A DNA stretch of 64,000 nucleotides from Deltaproteobacteria bacterium (GCA_019309565.1 JAFDFZ010000006.1:1-64000), one strand, 5' to 3'. Shown: positions 10,566 through 20,251, numbered from the stretch's first letter. Translations and numbers: made by a program. Notes: a model not told the origin generated them from the letters alone.

Positions 10566-11726
10566 TTACCTTAGATAAACTCGGGGTACGCGATTGGTGA
10601 TGGAGCAGACGATCTCGTAGTTAATGGTATTCAGCTCTGAGGCCATCTCCTCTATGGAGATGCAGTCATTTCCCTGTTCGCCGAACACCACAACCTCCTG
10701 ATCAAGCTGAACATCAGGAATGTGGCCTACATCGAGCATAGTTTGATCCATGCAGACACGGCCGATAATCGGTGCTCTCAGCCCGTATACCAGCATTTTG
10801 CCGCGGGAAGACAGCAACCGATTCAATCCATCCGCATAACCGATCGGAACCGTTGCGACAGTGGTCGGGGTTTTTGTCTCATAGGTGATCCCATAGCTGA
10901 TTTTAAACCCCGAGGGTACCTTCTTTAAATGGGCGATCCTTGTTTTTAACGCCATGGCGGGTTTAAGCTCGATTCGGGATTTGTTCACTTCCCCGGACGG
11001 ATAGAGTCCGTATAAGGAGATGCCTGCACGCACCAGGTCCAAGTGTGTTTCAGGCATATCAATGATTGCGGCACTGTTTGCCGTATGGCGTACGGCAGGT
11101 TCGATGCCGATTTGTCGCAGTTTTTCCAAAAAATCGAGAAAGATCTCAAATTGTTTTATGGCATAGGATTTGTTCGCGCTGTCGGCAGTGGCAAAATGCG
11201 TGTAAACACCCTCTAATTCGACTCCTGGCAATGAAGCAATTGCGGCCACTTCCTCTAAGGCAGATGTGGTACTTTTTTTGCCTGTCGGGATATATCTTCG
11301 GCTGTCCGGCAAAATTCCAAGCCGTCCCATTCCCGTATCTACTTTAAGATGGATTCTGATTTTTTTTCCGATTCCGCACACCGCATCAGAAAGTGCTTTT
11401 GCTTGTAGATAAGAGCTTATCGTTGGAGTCAAGTCAAAGTGAACCATCGATTCGGCATAACACGAGGGGGTATAGCCCAGTATCAGTACGGGGGCGTCGA
11501 AGCCTGCCTCCCGCAGCTGGATTCCTTCATGGATACGGGCAACCCCAAGTAGCTCCGCACCGTGTTTTAACGCCGTCTTTGTAACCTCCATCACACCGTG
11601 ACCATATGCGTTTGCCTTTACCACCGCCATCAACCGGGCTTTTGAATCGGTAATCTGACGCAACGCCCTTACATTATGCGCAATGGCTCTTAAATCAATC
11701 TCTGCCCAGGTAAGTGGCAATCCCAT
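10566..11726 (-). CDS. alr: Alanine racemase
   Basis: Alr is a PLP enzyme that makes D-alanine for peptidoglycan. The 386-residue product begins MGLPLTWAEIDLRAI; GGAGGTGGATTG before 11726 decides this start over the 16-codon upstream extension. The PLP lysine lies in VKANAYGHG near residue 38, the second-monomer Tyr region in SYGITYETK, and the C-terminal domain has GRVCMDQTMLDVG. It is the last gene of the gcv-lip run, 50 bp after lipA. A cell-wall gene in a glycine and lipoate operon is unusual, although both concern small amino acids. Confidence 0.96.
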   Translation of the reverse strand: MGLPLTWAEIDLRAIAHNVRALRQITDSKARLMAVVKANAYGHGVMEVTKTALKHGAELLGVARIHEGIQLREAGFDAPVLILGYTPSCYAESMVHFDLTPTISSYLQAKALSDAVCGIGKKIRIHLKVDTGMGRLGILPDSRRYIPTGKKSTTSALEEVAAIASLPGVELEGVYTHFATADSANKSYAIKQFEIFLDFLEKLRQIGIEPAVRHTANSAAIIDMPETHLDLVRAGISLYGLYPSGEVNKSRIELKPAMALKTRIAHLKKVPSGFKISYGITYETKTPTTVATVPIGYADGLNRLLSSRGKMLVYGLRAPIIGRVCMDQTMLDVGHIPDVQLDQEVVVFGEQGNDCISIEEMASELNTINYEIVCSITNRVPRVYLR

Positions 11727-11776
11727 ATCAATCCACCTCCATGTACCGGAAATAAAGAGTGAACTTAAGCGCAAGA

Positions 11777-12661
11777 TCAGGTTTCTGTTCCCTGAAAGAA
11801 TTCCCTAGCATGATAAGAGCTGCGAACGAACGGCCCGCTGGCAACCTGTTTAAACCCCATTTTCAGCGCCGATTGTTTCCAGTCGTCAAATTCTTCGGGT
11901 GGAATAAAGCGGCTGACCGGAAGATGGTTTGCGGTCGGCTGAAGGTATTGGCCCAGGGTGAGCATATCACAGCCTGCGGATAACAAATCCTGGAGCGTTC
12001 TATGTATTTCGGTTCTTGATTCTCCAAGACCGAGCATAAGCCCCGACTTTATTTGAAGCCCTTTACGCCATTTCCTGGCTCTTTGTAGAAGCTCCATAGA
12101 GCGTCGATAGACAGCCTGGGGCCTGACCCTGGGATAGAGGCGGGGTACGGTTTCAAGGTTGTGATTCAATACATCCGGGGATGCGTCGATAACCGTTTGA
12201 AGAGCGTCCGGGCTGCCTTTGAAGTCGGGAATCAGAACTTCTATCTTAGTGTCGGGCATTCTTTTCCGGATGGCATCGATCGTGGCGGCAAAATACCCGG
12301 CTCCTCCATCTGAAAGATCATCCCGGGTAACGGAGGTCACAACAACATAGTCTAATTGCATCTCTTTGACAGCCATTGCAACGGCCTCAGGTTCGGCGGG
12401 GTCTTCAGCGGCAGGAGGGCCGTTTGAAACCGCGCAAAACCGGCAGTTGCGGGTGCAGTTTGAGCCCAGTATAAGGAAAGTGGCGGTGCGACGCGAGAAA
12501 CATTCCCAGATATTGGGGCATCTGGCTTCCTGGCAGACAGTATGAAGGTTTTTTTGATAAATGAGCTTTCTTACCCCTTCATAGGCGGCTGCTGTCGGCA
12601 ATCGCCGTTTAAGCCAGTAAGGTTTCCGGGCGGTGTTTTCTTCTATGTTGTGGTGGACCAT
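11777..12661 (-). CDS. lipA: Lipoyl synthase
   Basis: LipA is a radical-SAM enzyme that inserts two sulfurs into protein-bound octanoate. The 294-residue protein shows both iron-sulfur motifs: the auxiliary cluster CQEARCPNIWEC (CX4CX5C) and the radical-SAM CTRNCRFC (CX3CX2C). The C-terminal region with SSYHAREF supplies the conserved Ser ligand (RSSYHA). It is co-oriented 37 bp after lipB, so octanoyl transfer and sulfur insertion are encoded together directly after the glycine-cleavage genes that need lipoylated GcvH. Confidence 0.98.
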   Translation of the reverse strand: MVHHNIEENTARKPYWLKRRLPTAAAYEGVRKLIYQKNLHTVCQEARCPNIWECFSRRTATFLILGSNCTRNCRFCAVSNGPPAAEDPAEPEAVAMAVKEMQLDYVVVTSVTRDDLSDGGAGYFAATIDAIRKRMPDTKIEVLIPDFKGSPDALQTVIDASPDVLNHNLETVPRLYPRVRPQAVYRRSMELLQRARKWRKGLQIKSGLMLGLGESRTEIHRTLQDLLSAGCDMLTLGQYLQPTANHLPVSRFIPPEEFDDWKQSALKMGFKQVASGPFVRSSYHAREFFQGTET

Positions 12662-12698
12662 TTAACGGAGCCTTAAGCAATCGTAGCAGTTTTGACAT

Positions 12699-13508
12699 TT
12701 AATTATCATTTAAGATCAAGGTAATATTGGGGGCCTGAGGGGATATCAGCCTGACATTGAAAACCTGCTCGACACATCCCTTTACGGTCTCAAGCACCTG
12801 GGGTACCGATACGGGGCGGGAGAGCTCTTTTTCAAAAGAGGTCATTCCAATGCTGTTCAGACCACAGGGATGAATCCAGCAGAAAGGTTCCAGTGACACA
12901 TTAATGTTCAGGGCAAATCCATGAAAACTGACTCCCCGCCGCACGGCCACTCCGATGCTGCCAAGCTTGTTGTTGCCGACCCAGATTCCCCTGTTTTTTG
13001 AATTCCGTTCCGCTGTGATACCCCATGTCGAGGCAGCTCTTATCATCACTTCTTCAAGTTTCCAGACAAAATCGACAACCCTTAACCTGAACCGATTCAG
13101 ATCGATGATCGGGTATCCTATGAGCTGACCGGGGCCATGGTACGTAATGCTGCCCCCACGCTCAACCTGTATCAATGGTGTACCGATACGTTCCAGAAAC
13201 GCTTCTGAAACCCTGAGGTTTTCTCTGCCGCCGTTTCGACCCACCGTAAAGACCGACGGATGCTCCAGGAGCAATAAGATGTCTTGATTAATGCTTCCGT
13301 ATTTTCTTGCCTGAACAAGTCGCCTTTGAAGATCCCAGGCTTTAAGATAATCCGTAAGCGGCAGTTGAACGCAGTACCACTTATTGCTCAAATGATTATC
13401 TGATCTATAGTTTGCGGCGTTCTCCAACCTGGATGTCTCTTTGATGATTATTGTCTCATTCTGTTTCACTCTAATCCTTGAACCAAAATGCTGATTAAAC
13501 CGCATCAT
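12699..13508 (-). CDS. lipB: Octanoyl-[acyl carrier protein]-protein N-octanoyltransferase
   Basis: LipB moves octanoate from ACP to the lipoyl domain of GcvH and 2-oxoacid dehydrogenases. Family features are GGSITYHGPGQLIGYP, the lysine in NNKLGSIGVAVRRGVSFHG, and the catalytic cysteine in PCGLNSIGMTSF. The ATG overlaps the gcvPB stop (ATGA), implying coupling. The first 40 or so residues precede the usual family start, so at 269 residues it is longer than the typical 210-230. No internal ATG is available; either the N-terminus is extended or a GTG/TTG start is used. Confidence 0.95.
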   Translation of the reverse strand: MMRFNQHFGSRIRVKQNETIIIKETSRLENAANYRSDNHLSNKWYCVQLPLTDYLKAWDLQRRLVQARKYGSINQDILLLLEHPSVFTVGRNGGRENLRVSEAFLERIGTPLIQVERGGSITYHGPGQLIGYPIIDLNRFRLRVVDFVWKLEEVMIRAASTWGITAERNSKNRGIWVGNNKLGSIGVAVRRGVSFHGFALNINVSLEPFCWIHPCGLNSIGMTSFEKELSRPVSVPQVLETVKGCVEQVFNVRLISPQAPNITLILNDN

Positions 13509-14962
13509 CCTGTCAGCCGCGGATTTCTTGCTGCAGCCGCCTCATCTAAACGTTTTACCTTACATCGAAATGGTGCGTTGCGCAATAGATCCGGGTCATG
13601 GTTTGCCTCTTCCACGATGGCTTTAAACGCCTCGATGAGCCCATCGATATCTTCTTTTGATTCCGTCTCTGTGGGTTCGATCATGATCGCCCCGTTTACG
13701 ACAAGCGGGAAGTAAATGGTGGGTGGATGATACCCGTAGTCCATCAATCGTTTCACCATGTCCAGCGTGGTAACCTTGGCGGCCTTCTGCCGCTTGTCTG
13801 AAAACACGCATTCATGCATGCACGGTCTATCATACGGAAGGTGTAGAAACTCTTTCAACCTTTCCTTGATGTAATTTGCATTGAGCACCGCAAGCTGGCT
13901 TGCTTTTTTCAAACCTTCTGCGCCAAGGGTTCGGATGTAGCTGTATGCCTTTATCATGACTCCAAAATTACCGAAAAAAGCATGCAGTTTTCCAATGGTG
14001 TCCGGGTACGCTTCGGAAAGATAATACCGCCCCTGCTTTTCTATTACACGAGGAATCGGAAGAAAAGGTTCCAGGTCTTTTCTTACGCATACCGGCCCTG
14101 AACCCGGGCCTCCGCCTCCATGGGGAGTTGAAAAGGTCTTGTGCAGGTTGAGGTGCATCACGTCTATACCGAGAGCTCCCATATCAACCATTCCCATAAG
14201 CGCGTTCATGTTTGCACCATCGCAGTAAACCAGGCCGCCCTTTGAATGAACGATATCGGCGATTGATCTAATATTTTCCTCAAAAAGCCCAAGAGTGTTA
14301 GGATTGGTAACCATGAGTCCTGCTGTGTCTTCATCCATGGCCGATTCAATGCTTTCCTTGCTGAGAATGCCGAATTCACTGGATTTAACAGGTATCGAGC
14401 GGTATCTGCAAAGAGAGGCGCTTGCCGGATTTGTGCCATGGGCCGTATCCGGGACAAGTATTTTTGATCGGCGCTGTCCCTTTTTTTTATGATAGGCATG
14501 GATGATCAACATCCCGGCCAGCTCACCGTGTGCGCCTGCTGCCGGTTGAACCGAAGCCGCACCCATTCCCGTAATCTCGGCAAGATACTTTTCCAGTTCA
14601 TAAATCAGCCTAAGAGCACCCTGGCAGAGCTGTTCGGGAAGCAACGGGTAAGCGTGGGTAAAACCGGCAAACTGTGCTAATTTTTCATTGATCTTCGGGT
14701 TGTATTTCATGGTACAGGAACCCAGAGGGTACATGCCGGTATCCACACCAAAATTCCACTGGGAAAGCCTCGTATAGTGACGCACCACATCGACTTCGCT
14801 TAAATCCGGAAAGTCCGGTCCATCGGTGATCATCGAAGCATCTATCTCAGCGCTGGGAACATCGCGGCGGGAGATCGAAATCCCGCATCTTCCTTTTTTC
14901 CCTTTCTCCCACAGCAGGGGCTCATTAAGTATCAGGCCGCTTTCACCTAACGGTCTTTTCAT
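13505..14962 (-). CDS. gcvPB: Glycine dehydrogenase (decarboxylating) subunit 2
   Basis: This is the PLP-bearing half of split P protein, which decarboxylates glycine and passes the aminomethyl group to lipoylated GcvH. The 485-residue protein carries the PLP-lysine region NLHKTFSTPHGGGGPGSGP and the N-terminal substrate region DTGMYPLGSCTMKYNPK. It overlaps gcvPA upstream and lipB downstream by 4 bp each (ATGA in both cases), a tight three-gene coupling. The split form is typical of anaerobes and Gram-positives; enterobacterial GcvP is a single chain of about 950 residues. Confidence 0.98.
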   Translation of the reverse strand: MKRPLGESGLILNEPLLWEKGKKGRCGISISRRDVPSAEIDASMITDGPDFPDLSEVDVVRHYTRLSQWNFGVDTGMYPLGSCTMKYNPKINEKLAQFAGFTHAYPLLPEQLCQGALRLIYELEKYLAEITGMGAASVQPAAGAHGELAGMLIIHAYHKKKGQRRSKILVPDTAHGTNPASASLCRYRSIPVKSSEFGILSKESIESAMDEDTAGLMVTNPNTLGLFEENIRSIADIVHSKGGLVYCDGANMNALMGMVDMGALGIDVMHLNLHKTFSTPHGGGGPGSGPVCVRKDLEPFLPIPRVIEKQGRYYLSEAYPDTIGKLHAFFGNFGVMIKAYSYIRTLGAEGLKKASQLAVLNANYIKERLKEFLHLPYDRPCMHECVFSDKRQKAAKVTTLDMVKRLMDYGYHPPTIYFPLVVNGAIMIEPTETESKEDIDGLIEAFKAIVEEANHDPDLLRNAPFRCKVKRLDEAAAARNPRLTG

Positions 14963-16281
14963 GCCGTAACCTCCTGTATAAGAATGTCCATAGCTTCTTT
15001 GGTGGCGGTCTCTGTGACACAGAGAACATAGTGGTTCGAAAGATCAGGGTAAAAGCGATCCAGCGGTATGCCGGCTATGATTTTTTTCTTGAGCAGCCTC
15101 TGGTAAGCTCCTTGAGGGAAGATCACAACGAACTCATTAAATGTTCGGCTCTTAAAGGGAAGCTTACAGCCGGCTTTTCGAAGCCCGTTTTTCAGATACT
15201 CTGATTTATCGAAATTCAGCTTTGCAAATGTATTCATGCCGCTTTTCCCGGCCGATGCCATATACATTGCGGCTGCAAGGGCGCACAGGCTATTGTTGGT
15301 GCAGATGTTGGAAGTGGCTTTTTCCCTTCGGATATGCTGCTCTCGGGTCGCAAGGGTCAGCACATATGCGCGCCTGCCGTCTTTATCGACGGTTTCACCC
15401 ACAAGCCGCCCCGGCATATGCCTAACATACTTAAGCCGGCTGGCAAACAAACCAAGACCCGGGCCGCCAAACGATCGGGGGATACCAAGACTTTGCCCCT
15501 CACCGCAAACGATATCGGCCCCCTGACTTCCAGGGCTTTTAAGAAGCCCGTATGCAATGGGCTCCGTAAAGCAGGTCACCAGCAACGCATTTTTTTCTTT
15601 TGCTTCTTTTCCAATTTCAGGTAGATCTTCGATACTTCCGAAAAAATTGGGAGACTGAACCGCAACGGCCGCCAGCTCCTGTACTTTTTGGAGCGAAGTC
15701 AAATCCGTTGTTCCGTCTTCCAGGTAAGGAAGCTCGATTATTTCATAGTCCGTGGCACTAAAATAAGTATTCACTACACGCCGATACAGAGGATGAACCA
15801 GACTGGATACTGCTACCTTTTTGTTGCCGGTAATCCGAATGCTCATAAGCAAGGCTTCAGCCAAAGAAGATGCGCCGTCATAAAGCGAAGCGTTGGCCAC
15901 TTCCATCCCTAAAAGGCGCGAGACCAGCGTTTGGAATTCAAAGATCGCCTGCAGAGTTCCCTGGGACATCTCAGGTTGGTACGGTGTATATGAGGTGACA
16001 AACTCAGAGCGACTTATCAGGTATGAGACAGATGAAGGAATGAAATGGTCATAGCTTCCGGCACCGGTAAACAATCGATATTCTGGTGATACGGCCACTT
16101 CTGCGGACAGTCTTCCAAGCAGCTCGGTCAATTCCCATTCCGTTAAAGGGGCGGGCAGATCCAGGGGGTCGAATCTGCGGCATTCTTTCGGAATATGTGA
16201 AAACAATGCATCGAGACTGTCCGCTCCTATGGCTTTGAGCATCTGATGAATATCGACGTCGGTATGAGGAAAGTATCGCAT
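14959..16281 (-). CDS. gcvPA: Glycine dehydrogenase (decarboxylating) subunit 1
   Basis: The 440-residue partner of gcvPB forms the other half of the P-protein active site and dimer interface. Recognisable family segments are RYFPHTDVDIHQML at the N-terminus, GAGSYDHFIPSSV, FVTSYTPYQPEMSQG and NASLYDGASSLAEA. It has no PLP lysine, as expected for this subunit. It follows gcvH by 34 bp and overlaps gcvPB by 4 bp. The length is normal. Confidence 0.98.
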   Translation of the reverse strand: MRYFPHTDVDIHQMLKAIGADSLDALFSHIPKECRRFDPLDLPAPLTEWELTELLGRLSAEVAVSPEYRLFTGAGSYDHFIPSSVSYLISRSEFVTSYTPYQPEMSQGTLQAIFEFQTLVSRLLGMEVANASLYDGASSLAEALLMSIRITGNKKVAVSSLVHPLYRRVVNTYFSATDYEIIELPYLEDGTTDLTSLQKVQELAAVAVQSPNFFGSIEDLPEIGKEAKEKNALLVTCFTEPIAYGLLKSPGSQGADIVCGEGQSLGIPRSFGGPGLGLFASRLKYVRHMPGRLVGETVDKDGRRAYVLTLATREQHIRREKATSNICTNNSLCALAAAMYMASAGKSGMNTFAKLNFDKSEYLKNGLRKAGCKLPFKSRTFNEFVVIFPQGAYQRLLKKKIIAGIPLDRFYPDLSNHYVLCVTETATKEAMDILIQEVTA

Positions 16282-16315
16282 ATCGATCTCCTTTCCGGAA
16301 CAGAAGAAAGGGCGT

Positions 16316-16720
16316 TCATTCCAGGGATCTTAGATGATTGAGGTAATCGGCATTGGTCATAAGACTTTCGATTTCATCGGGCCTGCTCGATTTGACCTCT
16401 ATCATCCACCCCTCTCCATAGGGCTGAGTGTTTACCAGTTCGGGTGAATCCTCAAGCGCATTGTTTACGCCGATCACCTCTCCACTTACCGGCATAAAAA
16501 GCTCCGAGACAGCCTTTACCGATTCCACGGTGCCGAATTCATCCCCTTTTTTAAAAGCAGCACCGATAGCGGGCAATTCAACAAAAACAATATCCCCTAA
16601 CTGATCCTGGGCATAGTCGCTGATGCCGATCCTTACCATGTCCTTCTCGATCCTGACCCATTCATGATCCTCTGTGTATCTAAGGTCTTCAGGCAAATTG
16701 AGCTCATCGATTTCTTTCAT
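16316..16720 (-). CDS. gcvH: Glycine cleavage system H protein
   Basis: GcvH is the lipoyl shuttle protein between the P, T and L proteins. The 134-residue sequence has the start-proximal YTEDHEWVRIE and the lipoylation lysine in GTVESVKAVSEL near residue 66. A good ribosome site (GAGGGATT) precedes the ATG. It lies about 160 bp downstream of the Lrp-type regulator on the same strand and heads the gcvH-PA-PB run. No gcvT is present in the window. Confidence 0.98.
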   Translation of the reverse strand: MKEIDELNLPEDLRYTEDHEWVRIEKDMVRIGISDYAQDQLGDIVFVELPAIGAAFKKGDEFGTVESVKAVSELFMPVSGEVIGVNNALEDSPELVNTQPYGEGWMIEVKSSRPDEIESLMTNADYLNHLRSLE

Positions 16721-16880
16721 AATCCCTCCTCAAGATTGGTGTTTCAATATTGATTTGGCCTGTTGTATATTATTCTCAAGTTTAAGCCCCTTAATCTTTC
16801 GATCGTCCTTATATGCTACTGTCGAATGAAATTTTATTCGGCTTGGATGTATTCGCTGTTTTACGGTTGCCGAAATCCCT

Positions 16881-17324
16881 TCATAGAATATACGGAACCT
16901 TCATGTTATAGCCTTTATATACCACAAAAGTTTCAACCGATTGAACATCTTTAAGCTTGGCCACCTCCTCTGTATAGAACTCCAGAAGGCCAAAGCCTTC
17001 TTTAAGAAGTACAATGAGAATCAGATCGAATCGCCCCGTCACCACACTTACCGATACCACCCCTTTCAGTATGCTAAACTCCTTGCCCTTTTTTACCAAA
17101 TCCATGGTGTTCAGCTTAACACCGACAATGGCGACACGATGCCCCGGTATTGCTTCGGGGTCGACAAGTCCTGCCACATCAAGCACGCCCTTTTCAATGA
17201 GCCGGGCAACACGGCTGCGTACGGTGTTTTCTGAAAGGTCCAGCTCTTCGGCGATCTTCCGAAACGATTTTCTTCCCTGGCGAAGTTGCTTGATAATTTC
17301 GATGTTCGTTTCGTCTATTTTCAT
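16881..17324 (-). CDS. Lrp/AsnC-family transcriptional regulator
   Basis: The 147-residue protein has the family layout: an N-terminal winged helix-turn-helix (residues about 5-55, KIAEELDLSENTVRSRVARL) and a C-terminal RAM domain that binds amino acids (residues about 65-140, FDLILIVLLKEG). It lies directly upstream of gcvH in the same direction and divergent from lpd across a roughly 265 bp gap. That makes it a natural candidate to control both the gcv-lip operon and lpd in response to glycine or another amino acid. The effector is inferred, not seen. Confidence 0.93.
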   Translation of the reverse strand: MKIDETNIEIIKQLRQGRKSFRKIAEELDLSENTVRSRVARLIEKGVLDVAGLVDPEAIPGHRVAIVGVKLNTMDLVKKGKEFSILKGVVSVSVVTGRFDLILIVLLKEGFGLLEFYTEEVAKLKDVQSVETFVVYKGYNMKVPYIL

Positions 17325-17589
17325 CCTGCGAAAGGCTTTACAGCCTTGCGATCAAAAGTAGAAATTTCGTCTTACAGAGTCACATCCTTTAATTATATTA
17401 GAAGATTATTGAAGAAGTTGTCAAAATAATTTTTTATTTTTGAAGAATTCCTCAAAATTTTATTAAATATAGTTGATTCCGCTTATCTGTAAACTTTATC
17501 GGTTCTGTTAAAAATGAGGTTGCCCGCCGCCATGATTCGGTGTAAGCAATGAGCATCTGCACGCCATATCCATGTGGAGGAGGATGAAT

Positions 17590-19005
17590 ATGACGCAAAG
17601 AATTGTGGTGATCGGAGCCGGGCCTGGCGGGTACGTGGCGGCCGTCCGAGCCGGGCAGCTTGGGGCTGAAGTAACAGTCATCGAAAAAGACAATGTCGGC
17701 GGTACATGTCTGAACCGTGGATGTATACCGTCGAAAGTATTGAAAGCCACTGCAGATATGTTTGACCATTTTAGAAGGGCCGCTGAATTCGGAATTCAGA
17801 TTCCCAATCCTTTTCGCCTCGACATGAAACGTTTGGCAATAAGAAAAGAGACGGTCATAAAAAACCAGGCTCAGGGAATCCTTAAACTATTCAAAAAGCA
17901 TGGAATTCGTTATGTAAAGGGAGATGCTCTGCGATTCAAGCCGGGGGAGGTTATTGTTTCCTCTGAACATGGAGAATCAATGGAAGTATCATGGAACAAG
18001 CTGATCCTTGCAACGGGCTCGGCCCCTGCGGAGCTTGCCCATCTGCCTTTTGACGGAAAGCGGATCCTATCAAGCAATGAGGCCTTGTTTTTAGATGAGC
18101 TTCCTGATTCCATTCTAATCATTGGCGGTGGAGCGGTGGGATGTGAGTTCGCCTCCATTTTTTCGGCCTTCGGCTCTCGGGTGACCCTGGTGGAAGCCAT
18201 GCCACGCCTGCTTCCTCTTCCCTCTGTAGATGGCGACTGCTCCAAGGTGCTTCAACGAGAAATGAAGAAACGAAAAGTCAAGGTTCTGTTGGGTGCTACG
18301 GTCGGTTCGGTTGAACAGGATTCCGGTAAACTTCGAGTCATTATTGACACCACGGCTCAGCAAGGAGGTGAATCCTGGAGGATTGAGCCGGATTGTGTGC
18401 TGGTATGTATCGGACGTAAACCAAATATTCTGCCTGAGGGGCTTGAGGAGATGGGGGTTACAACGGATGACAGGGGATGGGTGATCGCAAATGAACGAAT
18501 GGAGACAGCCGCAGAAGATGTTTATGCAATCGGCGACATGCTGGGGCCTTCTAGGATAATGCTTGCACATGTTGCATCTGTTGAAGGTATGATTGCAGCG
18601 GAAAATGCGATGGGAAAAGACCGCAAAATGGATTATCGGGCAGCACCCTCTGTTGTTTTTACCTCTCCGGAGGTGGCAAATGTGGGATTAACCGAATCCC
18701 AGGCCTTACAAAATGGCCGCAGGGCTCGTTCCGATACCGTTTTGTTTCGTACTGTGGGAAAGGCACAAGTAACGGGAGATATCGCCGGGGAGGCGAAAAT
18801 TGTTTCATCGGCAGATTCAGGCGAGATACTGGGTGTTCATATTATCGGTGCGCGGGCATCGGAGCTTATTGCAGAAGCAACCCTTGCCATGAGGATGAAC
18901 GCGACCGTGGCAGAGCTGGCGGAGACCATCCACGCTCATCCGACGCTTTCAGAGGTGATGCTGGAGACATCCCTGGCGGCCATCGATAGACCCCTTCATG
19001 CTTAG
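17590..19005 (+). CDS. lpd: Dihydrolipoyl dehydrogenase
   Basis: Lpd is the FAD/NAD L protein that reoxidises dihydrolipoamide for the glycine-cleavage and 2-oxoacid dehydrogenase complexes. The start at MTQRIVV is chosen because GGAGGAGG stands 6 bp upstream; the track start lies before that site. The 471-residue protein has an N-terminal FAD-binding GAGPGGYVAA, the redox disulfide GGTCLNRGCIPSK, an NAD motif in GGGAVGCEFASIF, YAIGDMLG, and the C-terminal catalytic His region HAHPTLSE. It is divergent from the Lrp-gcv operon and completes the H-P-L parts. Confidence 0.97.
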   Translation: MTQRIVVIGAGPGGYVAAVRAGQLGAEVTVIEKDNVGGTCLNRGCIPSKVLKATADMFDHFRRAAEFGIQIPNPFRLDMKRLAIRKETVIKNQAQGILKLFKKHGIRYVKGDALRFKPGEVIVSSEHGESMEVSWNKLILATGSAPAELAHLPFDGKRILSSNEALFLDELPDSILIIGGGAVGCEFASIFSAFGSRVTLVEAMPRLLPLPSVDGDCSKVLQREMKKRKVKVLLGATVGSVEQDSGKLRVIIDTTAQQGGESWRIEPDCVLVCIGRKPNILPEGLEEMGVTTDDRGWVIANERMETAAEDVYAIGDMLGPSRIMLAHVASVEGMIAAENAMGKDRKMDYRAAPSVVFTSPEVANVGLTESQALQNGRRARSDTVLFRTVGKAQVTGDIAGEAKIVSSADSGEILGVHIIGARASELIAEATLAMRMNATVAELAETIHAHPTLSEVMLETSLAAIDRPLHA

Positions 19006-19236
19006 TTAGTTTCCATCCATAAACAGTCTTTGTTTCGTGATGCGGCGTTCTTTGCAAACCATCTTGCAAAAGCCAAAAACCTCTGTTAGGGTGAGCCTGT
19101 TTCCAGGACAAAGAAGTCTGTTGAAAGCCATTGAGGCAATATCGGCTTCAAGTGTGAACATCGCAACAGAAGGTTTTTTGAGCAATAAAGATGCATGGAG
19201 AAAATGGAATATCATTTTTGAAAGGAGGCCTAGAGG

Positions 19237-20151
19237 ATGACAGCAAAGTTGATCAAGGGAACTGAAATTCGTGACGAAATTCTTGGAGAGATCAAGCAAG
19301 AAGTTGAAAACATCAAAACAAAATATGGCGTGGTTCCCGGCCTTGTAACCATTCTTGTCGGCGAGAATCCTGCTTCAATATCATATGTAACGGCGAAGAT
19401 AAAAGCGGCACAGAGTCTCGGTTTCAAAGAAATACAGGACAATCAACCCGAGGATATAACAGAACAGCAACTTCTGGCTCTTATCGATCGGTACAATAAA
19501 GATGATTCCATCCACGGCATACTTGTGCAATTGCCTTTACCGAAAGGGATCGATGAAAAAAAAGTGTTGAATGCCATCGATCCGGACAAAGATGTGGACG
19601 GTTTCCATCCTGTCAATGTGGGGCGTTTGATGATAGGGGGCGCTGAGGTTAAATTCCCTCCCTGCACTCCCGCAGGAATCCAAGAATTGATTGTTCGATC
19701 CGGCTTTGAAACAAAAGGCGCTGAAGTGGTTGTCGTGGGAAGGTCGAACATCGTTGGAAAACCCATCGCCATTATGATGCTTCAGAAGGCAGCCAATGCC
19801 AACGCAACGGTCACCGTAGTGCATACGGCAACAAAGGATCTTGCCTATCATTGCAAGCGGGCTGAGATTCTCATTGTTGCAGCCGGTGTGCCGGGTTTGG
19901 TCAAACCCGAATGGATAAAACCGGGGGCCTGTGTAATCGATGTCGGGGTGAACCGTGTTGGCGAGAAAATCAGCGAAAAAACCGGCCGAAAAGTTGCAAT
20001 TTTAAAAGGAGATGTAGACTTTGACGCTGCAAAAGAAATTGCAGGAGCCATCACTCCGGTACCAGGCGGGGTCGGGCCGATGACCATTACAATGCTTATG
20101 AGAAACACGCTAAATTCCCTGAAATTCAAACTGGGAATTGCAGGTACCTAA
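19237..20151 (+). CDS. folD: Bifunctional methylenetetrahydrofolate dehydrogenase/cyclohydrolase
   Basis: FolD interconverts 5,10-methylene-, methenyl- and 10-formyl-tetrahydrofolate. It can use the methylene-THF made by glycine cleavage or serve the Wood-Ljungdahl methyl branch. The 304-residue protein has VLVGENPASISYV (track residues about 26-40, catalytic Lys and Tyr region), LVQLPLP, the Rossmann signature VVVGRSNIVGKP and PVPGGVGPMTI. GAAAGGAGG precedes the ATG. It lies about 230 bp after lpd on the same strand, so the C1 theme continues. Confidence 0.98.
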   Translation: MTAKLIKGTEIRDEILGEIKQEVENIKTKYGVVPGLVTILVGENPASISYVTAKIKAAQSLGFKEIQDNQPEDITEQQLLALIDRYNKDDSIHGILVQLPLPKGIDEKKVLNAIDPDKDVDGFHPVNVGRLMIGGAEVKFPPCTPAGIQELIVRSGFETKGAEVVVVGRSNIVGKPIAIMMLQKAANANATVTVVHTATKDLAYHCKRAEILIVAAGVPGLVKPEWIKPGACVIDVGVNRVGEKISEKTGRKVAILKGDVDFDAAKEIAGAITPVPGGVGPMTITMLMRNTLNSLKFKLGIAGT

Positions 20152-20221
20152 GGCAGATGCGGTTATGCGCTTCCTATAACCGTGAAGTTCTGTAAAATGG
20201 GGATTTCGCGGGTTTCTTTCC

Positions 20222-20251
20222 TTGACAGTTTCGCAATAGATATGATAAGAT
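20222..20251 (+). promoter_or_regulatory. Sigma-70-like promoter before the M23 peptidase gene
   Basis: TTGACA at 20222-20227 and TAAGAT at 20246-20251 are separated by 18 bp. They lie about 75 bp before the M23 gene start and downstream of a small hairpin (CGGTTAT...ATAACCG at 20160-20182) after folD that lacks a T-run. Confidence 0.45.

Noticed and set aside
16721-16880. Glycine riboswitch before gcvH
   Set aside because: The interval is short and AT-rich and no glycine-aptamer conserved core was seen; the adjacent Lrp gene is the simpler regulator.
19037-19240. 67-codon ORF overlapping the folD start by 4 bp (ATGA)
   Set aside because: The overlap looks like coupling, but there is no ribosome site or recognisable sequence. 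It is a low-support ORF in a leader region.
20160-20182. Hairpin after folD as a terminator
   Set aside because: A 7-bp stem with a 9-nt loop and no following T-run is too weak to call a terminator.
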